DNA of 56,618 nucleotides, taken from assembly GCA_949297365.1 (NCBI GenBank), contig CASFSL010000019.1, forward strand, positions 1 to 56,618. Reading direction: 5' to 3'. The position numbers were made by a program, and so were the translations under genes. Of this stretch, positions 46,855 to 55,129 are shown one piece after another. The stretch comes from an uncultured Bacteroidales bacterium (GTDB taxonomy: Bacteria > Bacteroidota > Bacteroidia > Bacteroidales > UBA932). Each line of letters starts with the position of its first letter. Positions within the stretch are counted from its first letter, which is position 1. Below the pieces are notes generated by a model. It made no database searches. It saw only the letters and a program-made list of their open reading frames with translations, and had not been told where the DNA came from.

Positions 46855-47706
46855 ATGGAATACATAGAAGTATCCATAGAGATCAGCCCGTTCAAGGACG
46901 AATATGCGGAAATAGTCACGGCTGAGATAGACAGCCTGGGCTTTGAGAGCTATCTCACCGAGGAGCCGTATCTGAAAGCATATATCCCTAAGGAGCGGTT
47001 CAGCGAGCCGCATCTGAAAACCGTACTGAGCCTTATCCCGGAGACGGACTTCAAAGTACGCTATACTCTGACCCTTATTCCGGAGCAGAACTGGAACGCG
47101 CTTTGGGAATCCGCATTCGAGCCGGTAGTCATTGACGGGCGCTGCACTATTAAGGCATCATTCCACAAAGGACTGCCCAGAACCAGATATACCGTCACCA
47201 TAGATCCGAAAATGGCATTCGGCACAGGACATCATCAGACTACTTTTCTGATAGTCAGAAGCATGCTGCAATCAGAAAAAGACATTCGCGACAAACAGGT
47301 TCTGGACATGGGATGCGGCACCGGCATCCTCTCCATCCTTGCGGCCAAGATGAAGGCAGCCGTACCGGTTCACGCGATAGACATCGATCCGGTAGCCGTA
47401 CGCTCTGCCAGAGAGAACGCCGGCCGCAACAGAGTCGGAGACCGCATCAAATCTCTGTGCGGAGACGCCTCACTGATACAGGCTGGAAGGTATGACCTTA
47501 TTATAGCCAACATCAACCGCAACATCATCCTCGAAGACCTGTCCACCTACTCGCGCGGACTACGTCCTGAAGGCAGGCTTATTACCAGCGGCTTCTATGT
47601 GGAAGACTGCGCTATGGTAGAAGCGGAGGCCGCACGCCAGGGGTTGGAGCGCATCTCCTCGGAGAGCATGGACCGTTGGGCAACCGTAACATTCAAGAAA
47701 ATTTAA
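46855..47706 (+). CDS. prmA: Ribosomal protein L11 methyltransferase
   Basis: PrmA trimethylates ribosomal protein L11 using S-adenosylmethionine. The 283-residue protein has an N-terminal substrate-recognition domain (1-95), the linker QNWNALWESAFEPV, the FGTGHHQTT motif, SAM-binding motif I VLDMGCGTGILSILAA near residue 149, and the NPPY-like motif as IIANINRNI near residue 218. Length matches the family. It follows tpiA after 4 bases and precedes the tricorn protease after 32 bases. Confidence 0.95.
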   Translation: MEYIEVSIEISPFKDEYAEIVTAEIDSLGFESYLTEEPYLKAYIPKERFSEPHLKTVLSLIPETDFKVRYTLTLIPEQNWNALWESAFEPVVIDGRCTIKASFHKGLPRTRYTVTIDPKMAFGTGHHQTTFLIVRSMLQSEKDIRDKQVLDMGCGTGILSILAAKMKAAVPVHAIDIDPVAVRSARENAGRNRVGDRIKSLCGDASLIQAGRYDLIIANINRNIILEDLSTYSRGLRPEGRLITSGFYVEDCAMVEAEAARQGLERISSESMDRWATVTFKKI

Positions 47707-47738
47707 TCCTATCAAGTCACTAATAACACAAACTCTGA

Positions 47739-50700
47739 ATGAAAAAAATACTGATTTTCGCTCTGTCTGCCGTCTGCATTTTATCAGGACAGGCAGCTGT
47801 CACTTTTATCAAAGCCGTTCCTAAAGACCCGGATGTTCCTCTCTGGATGAGGTATCCCAAGATATCCCCGGACGGCAGCAAGATAGCATTTTCTTATCAA
47901 GGTGACATTTACTACGTGCCCGTATCCGGCGGAGAAGCCGTAAGGCTCACCGCTACTGACGATTATGAAAGTCAGCCGATATGGTCCAACGACAGCCGCA
48001 CCATAGCCTTTGTCTCAGACCGCTTCGGAGGCATGGATATTTTCACCATGAGCGTCGACGGCGGGAAAGCCACCCGCGTGACCACGCACTCCGGCACCGA
48101 GACCCCTCTGGCCTTCTCTCCGGATGACAAATACATCTATTTCTCCGCGGCCATCCAGGATCCGGCATCCAGCGCAATGTGGTCCGCCTCATGGCTCACC
48201 GAGTTGTACCGCGTCAAAGCCACCGGCGGCCGCCCGGAGCAGATAACAGCCACCCCCGTATGCTCCATCAGCTTCGACACCGACGGTGAGTCATTCCTAT
48301 ACTACGACCGCACCGGCAGCGAGAACATCTGGCGCAAGCACCACACATCCTCAGTGGCCCGCAACATTTTCTATTATGACGCAGCCGATGGAAGCCACAC
48401 CCAGATTACATTCAATCCCGGTGAGGACCGCGACCCGGTATACACCTCTGACGGCAGGATGGTGTTCCTCAGCGAGCGCGACGGAGGCTCCTTCAATGTC
48501 TACGAGGCAGCAGTGAATGACGCCGAGAACGCAACAGCCCTGACCTCATTCAAGAAACATCCAGTGCGCTTCCTCAGCCGCGCAGGCAACGGCACACTGT
48601 GTTTCGGCTACAACGGGGAGATCTACACACTTGCCGATGGAGGCAAGCCGGAGAAAGTGAGGATCAGCATTGTCAATGACAACCTCAACCATCCCTCCAT
48701 GCTCCATCTGGGCAGCGTGAACGAGATGGCCTTCTCCGATGACGGCAAGGAGATAATCCTGCAGAGCCGCGGTGAGGTGTTCGCCACCACCGGTGAGTAC
48801 AGCACCACCAAGCAGATAAGCCGCACGGCAGCCGCCGAGGAGGGCATCACCATCTCCCCCGACGGAAAGACCATAGTCTATGCGTCAGAGCGGACCGGCT
48901 GCTGGAACCTCTACAAGGCAACGCTGGCCGACGAGGACGAACTGCATTTCGCCTATGCCACCCTTATCAATGAGGAGCCCCTGCTCAAGGATGACGGAAA
49001 CGAGCGCACATGGCCCTCGTTCTCCCCTGACGGAAAGGAAGTGGCCTTCATCGAGAACCGCAACATCCTCAAGGTACTCAACCTCGAGACCGGCAAGGTA
49101 CGCCAGATCACCGACGGCACACAGCACTATGGGGAATTCCAGTACGACTGGTCGCCTGACGGCAAATGGTTTGCCCTGACCCTCATCACCAACCGCCGTG
49201 ACCCGTACAGCGACATCGGCATCGTATCCGCAGTGGACGGAGGCCGGATACACAACGTGACCAACAGCGGCTACATCGACCATTCGCCACAGTGGGCCAT
49301 GGATGGCAACGCCATCATCTTCATCTCCAACCGTCTGGGTCTCAGGGCACACGCATCATGGGGCAGCCAGGATGACGTATTCATCGCCTTCATGAACCGC
49401 GACACCTACGACAAGTTCAACATGAGCGAGGAGGAATACGCGCTCTACAAGGAGAAAGAAGAGGCCGCCGAGAAGAAGGCCAAGGAAGCCGAGGAGGCAG
49501 AAAAAGAGAAAGCCTCCAAGGACAAGAAAGGCAAGAAAGACGCTGAAAAGAAAGACTCAGAGGCTGATGATAAGAGCAAGGACATCGAAATAGACTTCGA
49601 CGGCATAGAACACCGCATCATGCGTCTTACCCCCATGTCTTCCACTCTGGCCTCGGCCGCTCTCACCAATGACGGAGAGACACTCTACTTCCTTAGCGCA
49701 TTCGAGGAGGGATTCGATCTCTGGGAGCTGGAGACCCGCACCGGAGCCGTATCGCTGCTCAAGAAGCTCAATACATCATACGCATCACTGGCATTCGACA
49801 AGGACGAGAAGAACCTCTACATCCTCGGCTCGCGTCCCCAGATCATGAGCATGGCCGGCAAGCAGACCAAGCCGGTCAACTTCAACATGAGCATGGAACT
49901 GGACCGCGCGGCCGAGAGGGCCTACATGATGGACCACGTGTTCAAGCAGGAGGAGAAGAAATTCTATACCGACACCTATCACGGAGTGGACCTGAAGCAG
50001 CTGCGCAAGGACTATCTCCCGTTTCTGGAGCACATCAACAACAACTACGACTTCTCCGAGATGATCTCCGAGATACTGGGCGAGCTGAACGTATCCCACA
50101 CCGGTTCGGGCTACGGCGGACGCAGGGCCGAGAAAGTAACCCCTGCCCTCGGACTGCTGCTGGACATGCAGTATGACGGCGACGGTCTCCGCGTGGACGA
50201 AGTGCTGGAGGACGGACCGTTCGCCGTCAGCGGCTCGAAAGTGAAGGCCGGAGTGATACTTGAGGCAATAGACGGAGAGAAGATACTGGCCGGCGAGGAC
50301 TGGTTCCCGCTGATCAACGGCAAATTGGGAGACCAGGTGCTCTTCTCGTTCTACGATCCGGCAACAAAAGAACGCTGGAACGAGACGGCCAAGCCCATCT
50401 CCAGCTACGCGCAGAACGAGATGCTGTATAAAAGATGGGTGGAGAGCCGTGCGGCGGAGGTTGACAGCCTTTCCGGCGGGCGCTTGGGCTACGTACATAT
50501 CCGCTCTATGGCCGATGGAAGCTACCGCGACGTATATGCCGACATCTTAGGCAAATACAACCTGCGCGACGGTATCGTCATCGACACCCGTCACAATGGC
50601 GGCGGCCGGCTCCATGAGGATATCGAGATACTATTCACAGGAGAGAAATACCTTGAGCAGGTCATCCAGGGCACTGTTGTATGCGACATGCCCTCCCGAC

Positions 50701-51050
50701 GCTACAACAAGCACTCCATCATGCTTGTGAGCGAGGACAACTACTCCAACGCCCACGGCACGCCCTGGGTATACCAGCACCAGAAGATCGGTTCGATAGT
50801 AGGTATGCCCGTACCGGGAACCATGACATCGGTCAACTGGGAGACCCTCCAGGATCCCACGATGTACTTCGGCATACCGGTCATCGGATACCGTACCCGT
50901 GACGGTCACTATCTGGAGAACTCGCAGCTGGAGCCTGACTTCAAGGTGCGCAACAAGCCCGAGGAACTCATCGAGGGCCGTGACGAGCAGCTTGAGGTAG
51001 CCGTCCGCGAGCTTCTGAAGCAAATCGACGCAGACACAGACCGCTGGTAG
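47739..51050 (+). CDS. Tricorn protease homologue (S41 family), exported
   Basis: This 1103-residue protein has a signal peptide (KKILIFALSAVCILSGQAAV). It then has two beta-propellers built from SPDG-type repeats (KISPDGSKIAFS, AFSPDDKYIYFS, FSPDGKEVAF and more), a C1 helical part, a PDZ-like domain (about 790-870) and the S41 core. By alignment of spacing to tricorn, H748 (in TYHGVD), S1003 (in NYSNAHG) and E1060 (in YLENSQ) fit the catalytic residues. An unusual charged stretch (about residues 563-615; EEAAEKKAKEAEEAEKEKA) interrupts the molecule. Tricorn complexes degrade peptides; here export suggests a periplasmic role. It ends the tpiA-prmA group. Confidence 0.92.
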   Translation: MKKILIFALSAVCILSGQAAVTFIKAVPKDPDVPLWMRYPKISPDGSKIAFSYQGDIYYVPVSGGEAVRLTATDDYESQPIWSNDSRTIAFVSDRFGGMDIFTMSVDGGKATRVTTHSGTETPLAFSPDDKYIYFSAAIQDPASSAMWSASWLTELYRVKATGGRPEQITATPVCSISFDTDGESFLYYDRTGSENIWRKHHTSSVARNIFYYDAADGSHTQITFNPGEDRDPVYTSDGRMVFLSERDGGSFNVYEAAVNDAENATALTSFKKHPVRFLSRAGNGTLCFGYNGEIYTLADGGKPEKVRISIVNDNLNHPSMLHLGSVNEMAFSDDGKEIILQSRGEVFATTGEYSTTKQISRTAAAEEGITISPDGKTIVYASERTGCWNLYKATLADEDELHFAYATLINEEPLLKDDGNERTWPSFSPDGKEVAFIENRNILKVLNLETGKVRQITDGTQHYGEFQYDWSPDGKWFALTLITNRRDPYSDIGIVSAVDGGRIHNVTNSGYIDHSPQWAMDGNAIIFISNRLGLRAHASWGSQDDVFIAFMNRDTYDKFNMSEEEYALYKEKEEAAEKKAKEAEEAEKEKASKDKKGKKDAEKKDSEADDKSKDIEIDFDGIEHRIMRLTPMSSTLASAALTNDGETLYFLSAFEEGFDLWELETRTGAVSLLKKLNTSYASLAFDKDEKNLYILGSRPQIMSMAGKQTKPVNFNMSMELDRAAERAYMMDHVFKQEEKKFYTDTYHGVDLKQLRKDYLPFLEHINNNYDFSEMISEILGELNVSHTGSGYGGRRAEKVTPALGLLLDMQYDGDGLRVDEVLEDGPFAVSGSKVKAGVILEAIDGEKILAGEDWFPLINGKLGDQVLFSFYDPATKERWNETAKPISSYAQNEMLYKRWVESRAAEVDSLSGGRLGYVHIRSMADGSYRDVYADILGKYNLRDGIVIDTRHNGGGRLHEDIEILFTGEKYLEQVIQGTVVCDMPSRRYNKHSIMLVSEDNYSNAHGTPWVYQHQKIGSIVGMPVPGTMTSVNWETLQDPTMYFGIPVIGYRTRDGHYLENSQLEPDFKVRNKPEELIEGRDEQLEVAVRELLKQIDADTDRW

Positions 51051-51075
51051 ACCAGTCCTCAACACCACATATGAA

Positions 51076-51106
51076 AAGCCTTCGGGGATTCTCCGAAGGC
51101 TTTTTT
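51076..51106 (+). terminator. Intrinsic terminator after the tricorn protease
   Basis: AAGCCTTCGG and CCGAAGGCTT form a 10-base stem around GGATTCT and are followed by TTTTTT. It lies 25 bases after the stop codon. Confidence 0.9.
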
Positions 51107-51137
51107 GCATTTTGCAGGCGCGAAAAATGATTTTTGC

Positions 51138-51145
51138 TACTTTTG
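51138..51145 (+). promoter_or_regulatory. -7 promoter element for the YbaN-like gene
   Basis: TACTTTTG fits TAnnTTTG and ends only four bases before the GTG start codon at 51150. The nearest TTTG upstream has a long spacing of 23 bases. Confidence 0.45.
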
Positions 51146-51149
51146 GGGC

Positions 51150-51509
51150 GTGAATTATCTGCTGATCATATTGGGGGCCGTGTCGCTCGGGCTGGGTGTG
51201 ACCGGGATGTTCCTGCCGGTTCTGCCGACCACCCCTTTCCTGCTGCTGACGGCGTGGTGCTGGCTTAAAGGCTCGCCTCGGCTGTACGCCTGGCTTATGT
51301 CACAGCCGAGACTGGGCCCGTATATTCGTGACTTTCAGGAGCACAGATGCATCTCCCGCAAAGTCAAGGTCATATCCGTCAGTACCCTTTGGGTCACAGT
51401 CACAGTGAGCATAGTGCTGGTGCATCCGCTATGGCTCCGCATCCTGCTCTTCTGCATAGCCGTCGGCGTAACTGTCCACATCTTGTCCTTCAGTTCCAAA
51501 AACCAATAA
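51150..51509 (+). CDS. YbaN family (DUF454) inner-membrane protein
   Basis: This 119-residue protein has about three membrane segments. It carries the DUF454 signature GMFLPVLPTTPFLLLTAWC with the conserved proline-rich turn, then SPRLYAWLMSQPRLGPYIRDF and HRCISRKVKV. The function of this family is not established. I start it at GTG 51150, which gives the usual N-terminal hydrophobic segment VNYLLIILGAVSLGLGV. No ATG upstream has a sensible leader. It lies after the tricorn terminator and converges with lipoprotein C, 18 bases away. Confidence 0.88.
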   Translation: MNYLLIILGAVSLGLGVTGMFLPVLPTTPFLLLTAWCWLKGSPRLYAWLMSQPRLGPYIRDFQEHRCISRKVKVISVSTLWVTVTVSIVLVHPLWLRILLFCIAVGVTVHILSFSSKNQ

Positions 51510-51527
51510 CCGAAGTTCTTACGCATG

Positions 51528-53357
51528 TCAGTCCGACGACAGCATGTCTGGCGTGAATTCCGAAATAGGAGAAGCGCCTTCGAGAGTAAACTCTATGCTT
51601 GTCCTGAAAAGCGGTCCGTTGTTGCCGTCCTCGTCTATCGCAAATCCGGCTACGGTACAGACACGTCCGAAGTTCCTGCTGAACACATATGACGGCTCAC
51701 TCAGACCTGTCCCGTTCAACAATGACGAATACAGTACATCATCTCCGTATTCAGAATAATCAACTGAGTACACATAATACAGATATGTCGCAGATGGGTC
51801 GGATACCTCCGCCTTCACAGGCAGCACGGCCTTTCCCGCATACTGCTTGTACGACTCCTCTTCAGGATATGCCGCTATAAGGTCATCTCCGTTGAAGTAT
51901 TTGTCAAACTTGAGCGTGAAGGTCACATCAGAGGAGCCTGACTCCGGCGTAAAAAATGTCTTGCCAAGAGATGTAGTGGCCGTACCGGACTCACAGCCGA
52001 AAGTATACATGACATACTTTGTCTTTGTCATCAGTCCTGTAATAGTACCGCTCTTGTCTCCTCTGTAAACATTATTCTCCTCCACATCATAGTATTCTAT
52101 CAGATTGCGGATTATATCCTCATCGCTCCAGTCCTCCCACATAGAGGCCTGAATATAGTACATCACATACGGATCATCATTGGTTGTACTTATTGAATAA
52201 GAGGCTCCGTCCGGTGTTATATCCGTAATCTCAACCTCGATAACATTGTCCGAGAACAATCCGTCCGTTCTGAACTCATCTGTAGCGACGTCGGATACAA
52301 ACAGTCCCTCCTCATTGACTGCAACGACCAACACTGTGTAATCAGTATCGGCACGCAGATTGTCCAGCACGACAGTGGCAGTGCCGACCTCCGTCAATGA
52401 TATCACCGCCTTTTCCACGCTCATTCCTTCTGAAACGGCGGCGGCTATTCTTTCGTTGAACTTGTAACTGTACCATTCTTCCAACGTTATGGCCTCGGAT
52501 ATCTCTTCCTTAGGATACGCGTCCACCACATACCTCTGTTCCTGAATAGACGGAGTTACACTCACTGCCACTGTATCAAGCCCTGGCTCACATGTAATCT
52601 CAAACGAGATATCCACTTTTTCCGGAGACTCCATGACGACCTCCTCCTTGTACATACCTGTCAGCAATTCCCCTGACAGAGATATTCCGTAGGCATATAC
52701 ATAATAAGCGTATCCAGGCAGAAGACCGTCCTTGTAGAATGAATATTCCCCATATTTCACAAGCCAATCAAGATATTCCTCAAGTGTCATGCCGCTTGAG
52801 CCTGCCATAAAGTTGAACAACTGTAAATCCTCCTCTATGTACGCCTCATCACTGCCAAACTGCTCGTACACCCGCTTATCCACCGACATGGAGATATAGG
52901 GCATCTCATCATCCGCCGGTATCACCGTCCATGACATGTCCGTCATCGAAACTTCATCTATTACAAGCATAAAACCCTCGTCTGGGACAACAGGCTGCAA
53001 TCCGTCCTGCAGCACCGTAAAACTTTCTGACTCTTCTCCATATATCACCTCCACTACGGCATTTCTGGCATTCTCGTCTGTGTTGGCATCCACCGGGAAT
53101 GAGATTATACCCTCCTTGGAAGTATCGAACGGTCCCAACCACTCTGCAGCACACTCACACACCACCTTTACATCCGCAAGAGGATTTTCTATTTTATACG
53201 CGACAGTAAAACTGCCCCCTTCGGCCGGCACCGTCACTTCCGTACGTTCCAGATTCAAACTCGGACTCGCCACCTGCTCCTCATCAGGTTTACAGGAATG
53301 CAAGGCAAGGGCAAAAGCCACGGCTGCCACCGCTGTCAAAAAGATAATTTTTTTCAT
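51528..53357 (-). CDS. Surface lipoprotein with BACON domain and novel repeats (protein C)
   Basis: This 609-residue protein has signal peptide and lipobox ALHSC (Cys22) followed by KPDEEQ, an acidic surface-export-like signal. A BACON domain (about 33-118: GGSFTVAYKIENP, AAEWLGPFDTS, SFTVLQDG) comes next. Three modules like those of proteins A and B follow (about 128-245, 249-366, 372-471), with cores TVIPADDEMPYISMSVD, AVSVTPSIQEQRYVVDAY and ISTTNDDPYVMYYIQ, and closing strands such as DYTVLVVAV. A divergent C-terminal domain (477-594) resembles them less. It is 124 bases after the second AraC-type regulator and has its own promoter with a palindrome (53379-53393). Function is unknown. Confidence 0.8.
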   Translation of the reverse strand: MKKIIFLTAVAAVAFALALHSCKPDEEQVASPSLNLERTEVTVPAEGGSFTVAYKIENPLADVKVVCECAAEWLGPFDTSKEGIISFPVDANTDENARNAVVEVIYGEESESFTVLQDGLQPVVPDEGFMLVIDEVSMTDMSWTVIPADDEMPYISMSVDKRVYEQFGSDEAYIEEDLQLFNFMAGSSGMTLEEYLDWLVKYGEYSFYKDGLLPGYAYYVYAYGISLSGELLTGMYKEEVVMESPEKVDISFEITCEPGLDTVAVSVTPSIQEQRYVVDAYPKEEISEAITLEEWYSYKFNERIAAAVSEGMSVEKAVISLTEVGTATVVLDNLRADTDYTVLVVAVNEEGLFVSDVATDEFRTDGLFSDNVIEVEITDITPDGASYSISTTNDDPYVMYYIQASMWEDWSDEDIIRNLIEYYDVEENNVYRGDKSGTITGLMTKTKYVMYTFGCESGTATTSLGKTFFTPESGSSDVTFTLKFDKYFNGDDLIAAYPEEESYKQYAGKAVLPVKAEVSDPSATYLYYVYSVDYSEYGDDVLYSSLLNGTGLSEPSYVFSRNFGRVCTVAGFAIDEDGNNGPLFRTSIEFTLEGASPISEFTPDMLSSD

Positions 53358-53378
53358 ATATAAGGACTTTTATTGGTT

Positions 53379-53393
53379 TACCTTTCAAAGGTA
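53379..53393. promoter_or_regulatory. 15-base palindrome overlapping the lipoprotein C promoter
   Basis: TACCTTTCAAAGGTA is a perfect 7-1-7 palindrome. Its right half is the -7 element on the minus strand. It is a candidate operator for the adjacent regulator 2. Confidence 0.45.
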
Positions 53394-53417
53394 TTTTATA
53401 CTGGGGCAAAGTCCAAA
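53386..53417 (-). promoter_or_regulatory. Promoter for lipoprotein C
   Basis: On the minus strand TTTG (53417-53414), 20 bases, then TACCTTTG (53393-53386) match the Bacteroidota consensus. The leader to the ATG at 53357 is about 25 bases. Confidence 0.7.
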
Positions 53418-53481
53418 TTTACAGCTTATACGATTGTATATTTTACAAAATAGAACAAGTAAATACAAGATTCACAAGATA

Positions 53482-55113
53482 TTACCTTCTCCGTATTATT
53501 TCATCGCGATACCGGCCGGGAGGAAGCCCTGTCTCTTTGGAGAATGCTTTATAAAAAGCCGGGACAGAACTGTAACCGACCATATCACCCACTTCTCTCA
53601 GGTCTACGGCATTGCCCTTGGCCTCAATGATACCCACTGCCTCCCTTATACGGTAACGGTCAACATAACTGCTGAAATTACCGCCAGAGAATGTATTTAT
53701 CGCTTTCGACAGATATGTCCTGTTGGTACCCGCCGCCTGCGCCATACTCTCAAGAGTAAGGTCCTTTCTAAGATAAAGCCTGTCCTCCGACATCATGCGG
53801 TCAACCTTCTCCCACAAGCTCCTGTCCGCATCATCCACCCTCAGCCTCTGAGGAGTCCTCTGCATCCATGCCCGATACTGGTCCACCAAAGTACGGTTCA
53901 CCCTGCGCTGCCGTCTGAAGAGAACAATGAAAGAGACAGAAATGACGGCTACGACTACAAGAACAGAAACAGCCACCACGATAAGCCTTCTGGTCCTCAT
54001 CAGGTCCAGTTCCTTGAGTTGCATTTCCTTATCATGCACTATCTGCTGATAGGACATACGCAGGTCATTCAGTTCCCACTCACGGCTTCCCGCCTGTCCT
54101 GCGATACTCAAACGGTAGTGTTCCAAGGCTCCTTTCCAGTCCCCGAGAGCATAATTGACATCGGCAAGATGCCGCAACAGCTCATTTCGCAATTCCAGAT
54201 TGGCATACCTTTCAGATATGGACAGCCCCTTTCCGTACAGTTCCGCAGCCCTTGCATTCATACCCCTGTCCTCACAGAAGCGGCCATAATGCAAGCATGC
54301 GAGAGACACCACGACCGGTTCGGTAACGGACTCTCTGCCAAGTGCCTCCAAATACAGACTGTCTGCCGCCGTACTGTCTCCGACAACCAAAGCGATATCC
54401 GCCTTCAGAAGATCCACGATACTATAATATGGTTCCAGTCCCCTGCTCCGTATAACGGAGTCAGCTGTTCTCAGATACGGCAGCGCGTCAATAGGCGATT
54501 TGGAGAGAGACAGCATCTCTGCCATGGTTATCGACACTACTCCTTGATAATATACCGAAAGCCGGTGCCTGTTGACAAGACCCCAGGCCTCCTCGGCATA
54601 TTCCATCCCCCTGACATCAGACCTCATATAGTAAAAATTCACAATGTTGGTAAGGGCATATACCATATCAGAGACTTCCCCTAGTTCCTTATACACATCG
54701 TAACTTCTCAGAAGCATTGCCACCATCGTCGGGAAATCCCATTTCGACTTCATCTGATACATACCCTCCTGCGCATAATACATACCCTCCAGATACGTTC
54801 CCTCGATACTGGTCAGATTCCTCTCCGCTATGTTCTGATAATTCATCACCGAATCAAGATTTTCCCGATACAGCCAGTACTGTGCATTATAGAGAGCCGC
54901 ACAGACTTTCAACACCGTATCGGTAGTGTCTCCATAGACTAAAGGATAGGTTATACTGAACAACGAGTCCCACTCTCCATTGATAGTAAGACGGTTCAGC
55001 TCATTCTCCAAGCTCTCCAGCCTGATTCTGGAATCATTATCATGAACGATATCGCCGCACCCGTACAGCGCGGCGATACCCATTATCAATATTGCTGTCA
55101 GCTTACTCCTCAT
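53482..55113 (-). CDS. Membrane-anchored TPR/AraC-family regulator (regulator 2)
   Basis: This 543-residue protein is a paralogue of regulator 1. It begins with a lipoprotein-like signal (LIMGIAALYGC, Cys19), then about 350 residues of TPR-like helices that should lie in the periplasm. One transmembrane helix (about 371-395; IVVAVSVLVVVAVISVSFIV) leads to an AraC-type DNA-binding domain ([35 protein letters not shown]). A lipidated N-terminus together with a transmembrane helix is unusual. It starts 16 bases after fumarase and is followed by lipoprotein C, its likely target. The signal it senses is unknown. Confidence 0.83.
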   Translation of the reverse strand: MRSKLTAILIMGIAALYGCGDIVHDNDSRIRLESLENELNRLTINGEWDSLFSITYPLVYGDTTDTVLKVCAALYNAQYWLYRENLDSVMNYQNIAERNLTSIEGTYLEGMYYAQEGMYQMKSKWDFPTMVAMLLRSYDVYKELGEVSDMVYALTNIVNFYYMRSDVRGMEYAEEAWGLVNRHRLSVYYQGVVSITMAEMLSLSKSPIDALPYLRTADSVIRSRGLEPYYSIVDLLKADIALVVGDSTAADSLYLEALGRESVTEPVVVSLACLHYGRFCEDRGMNARAAELYGKGLSISERYANLELRNELLRHLADVNYALGDWKGALEHYRLSIAGQAGSREWELNDLRMSYQQIVHDKEMQLKELDLMRTRRLIVVAVSVLVVVAVISVSFIVLFRRQRRVNRTLVDQYRAWMQRTPQRLRVDDADRSLWEKVDRMMSEDRLYLRKDLTLESMAQAAGTNRTYLSKAINTFSGGNFSSYVDRYRIREAVGIIEAKGNAVDLREVGDMVGYSSVPAFYKAFSKETGLPPGRYRDEIIRRR

Positions 55114-55129
55114 GACGAGGCCGTCAGTC

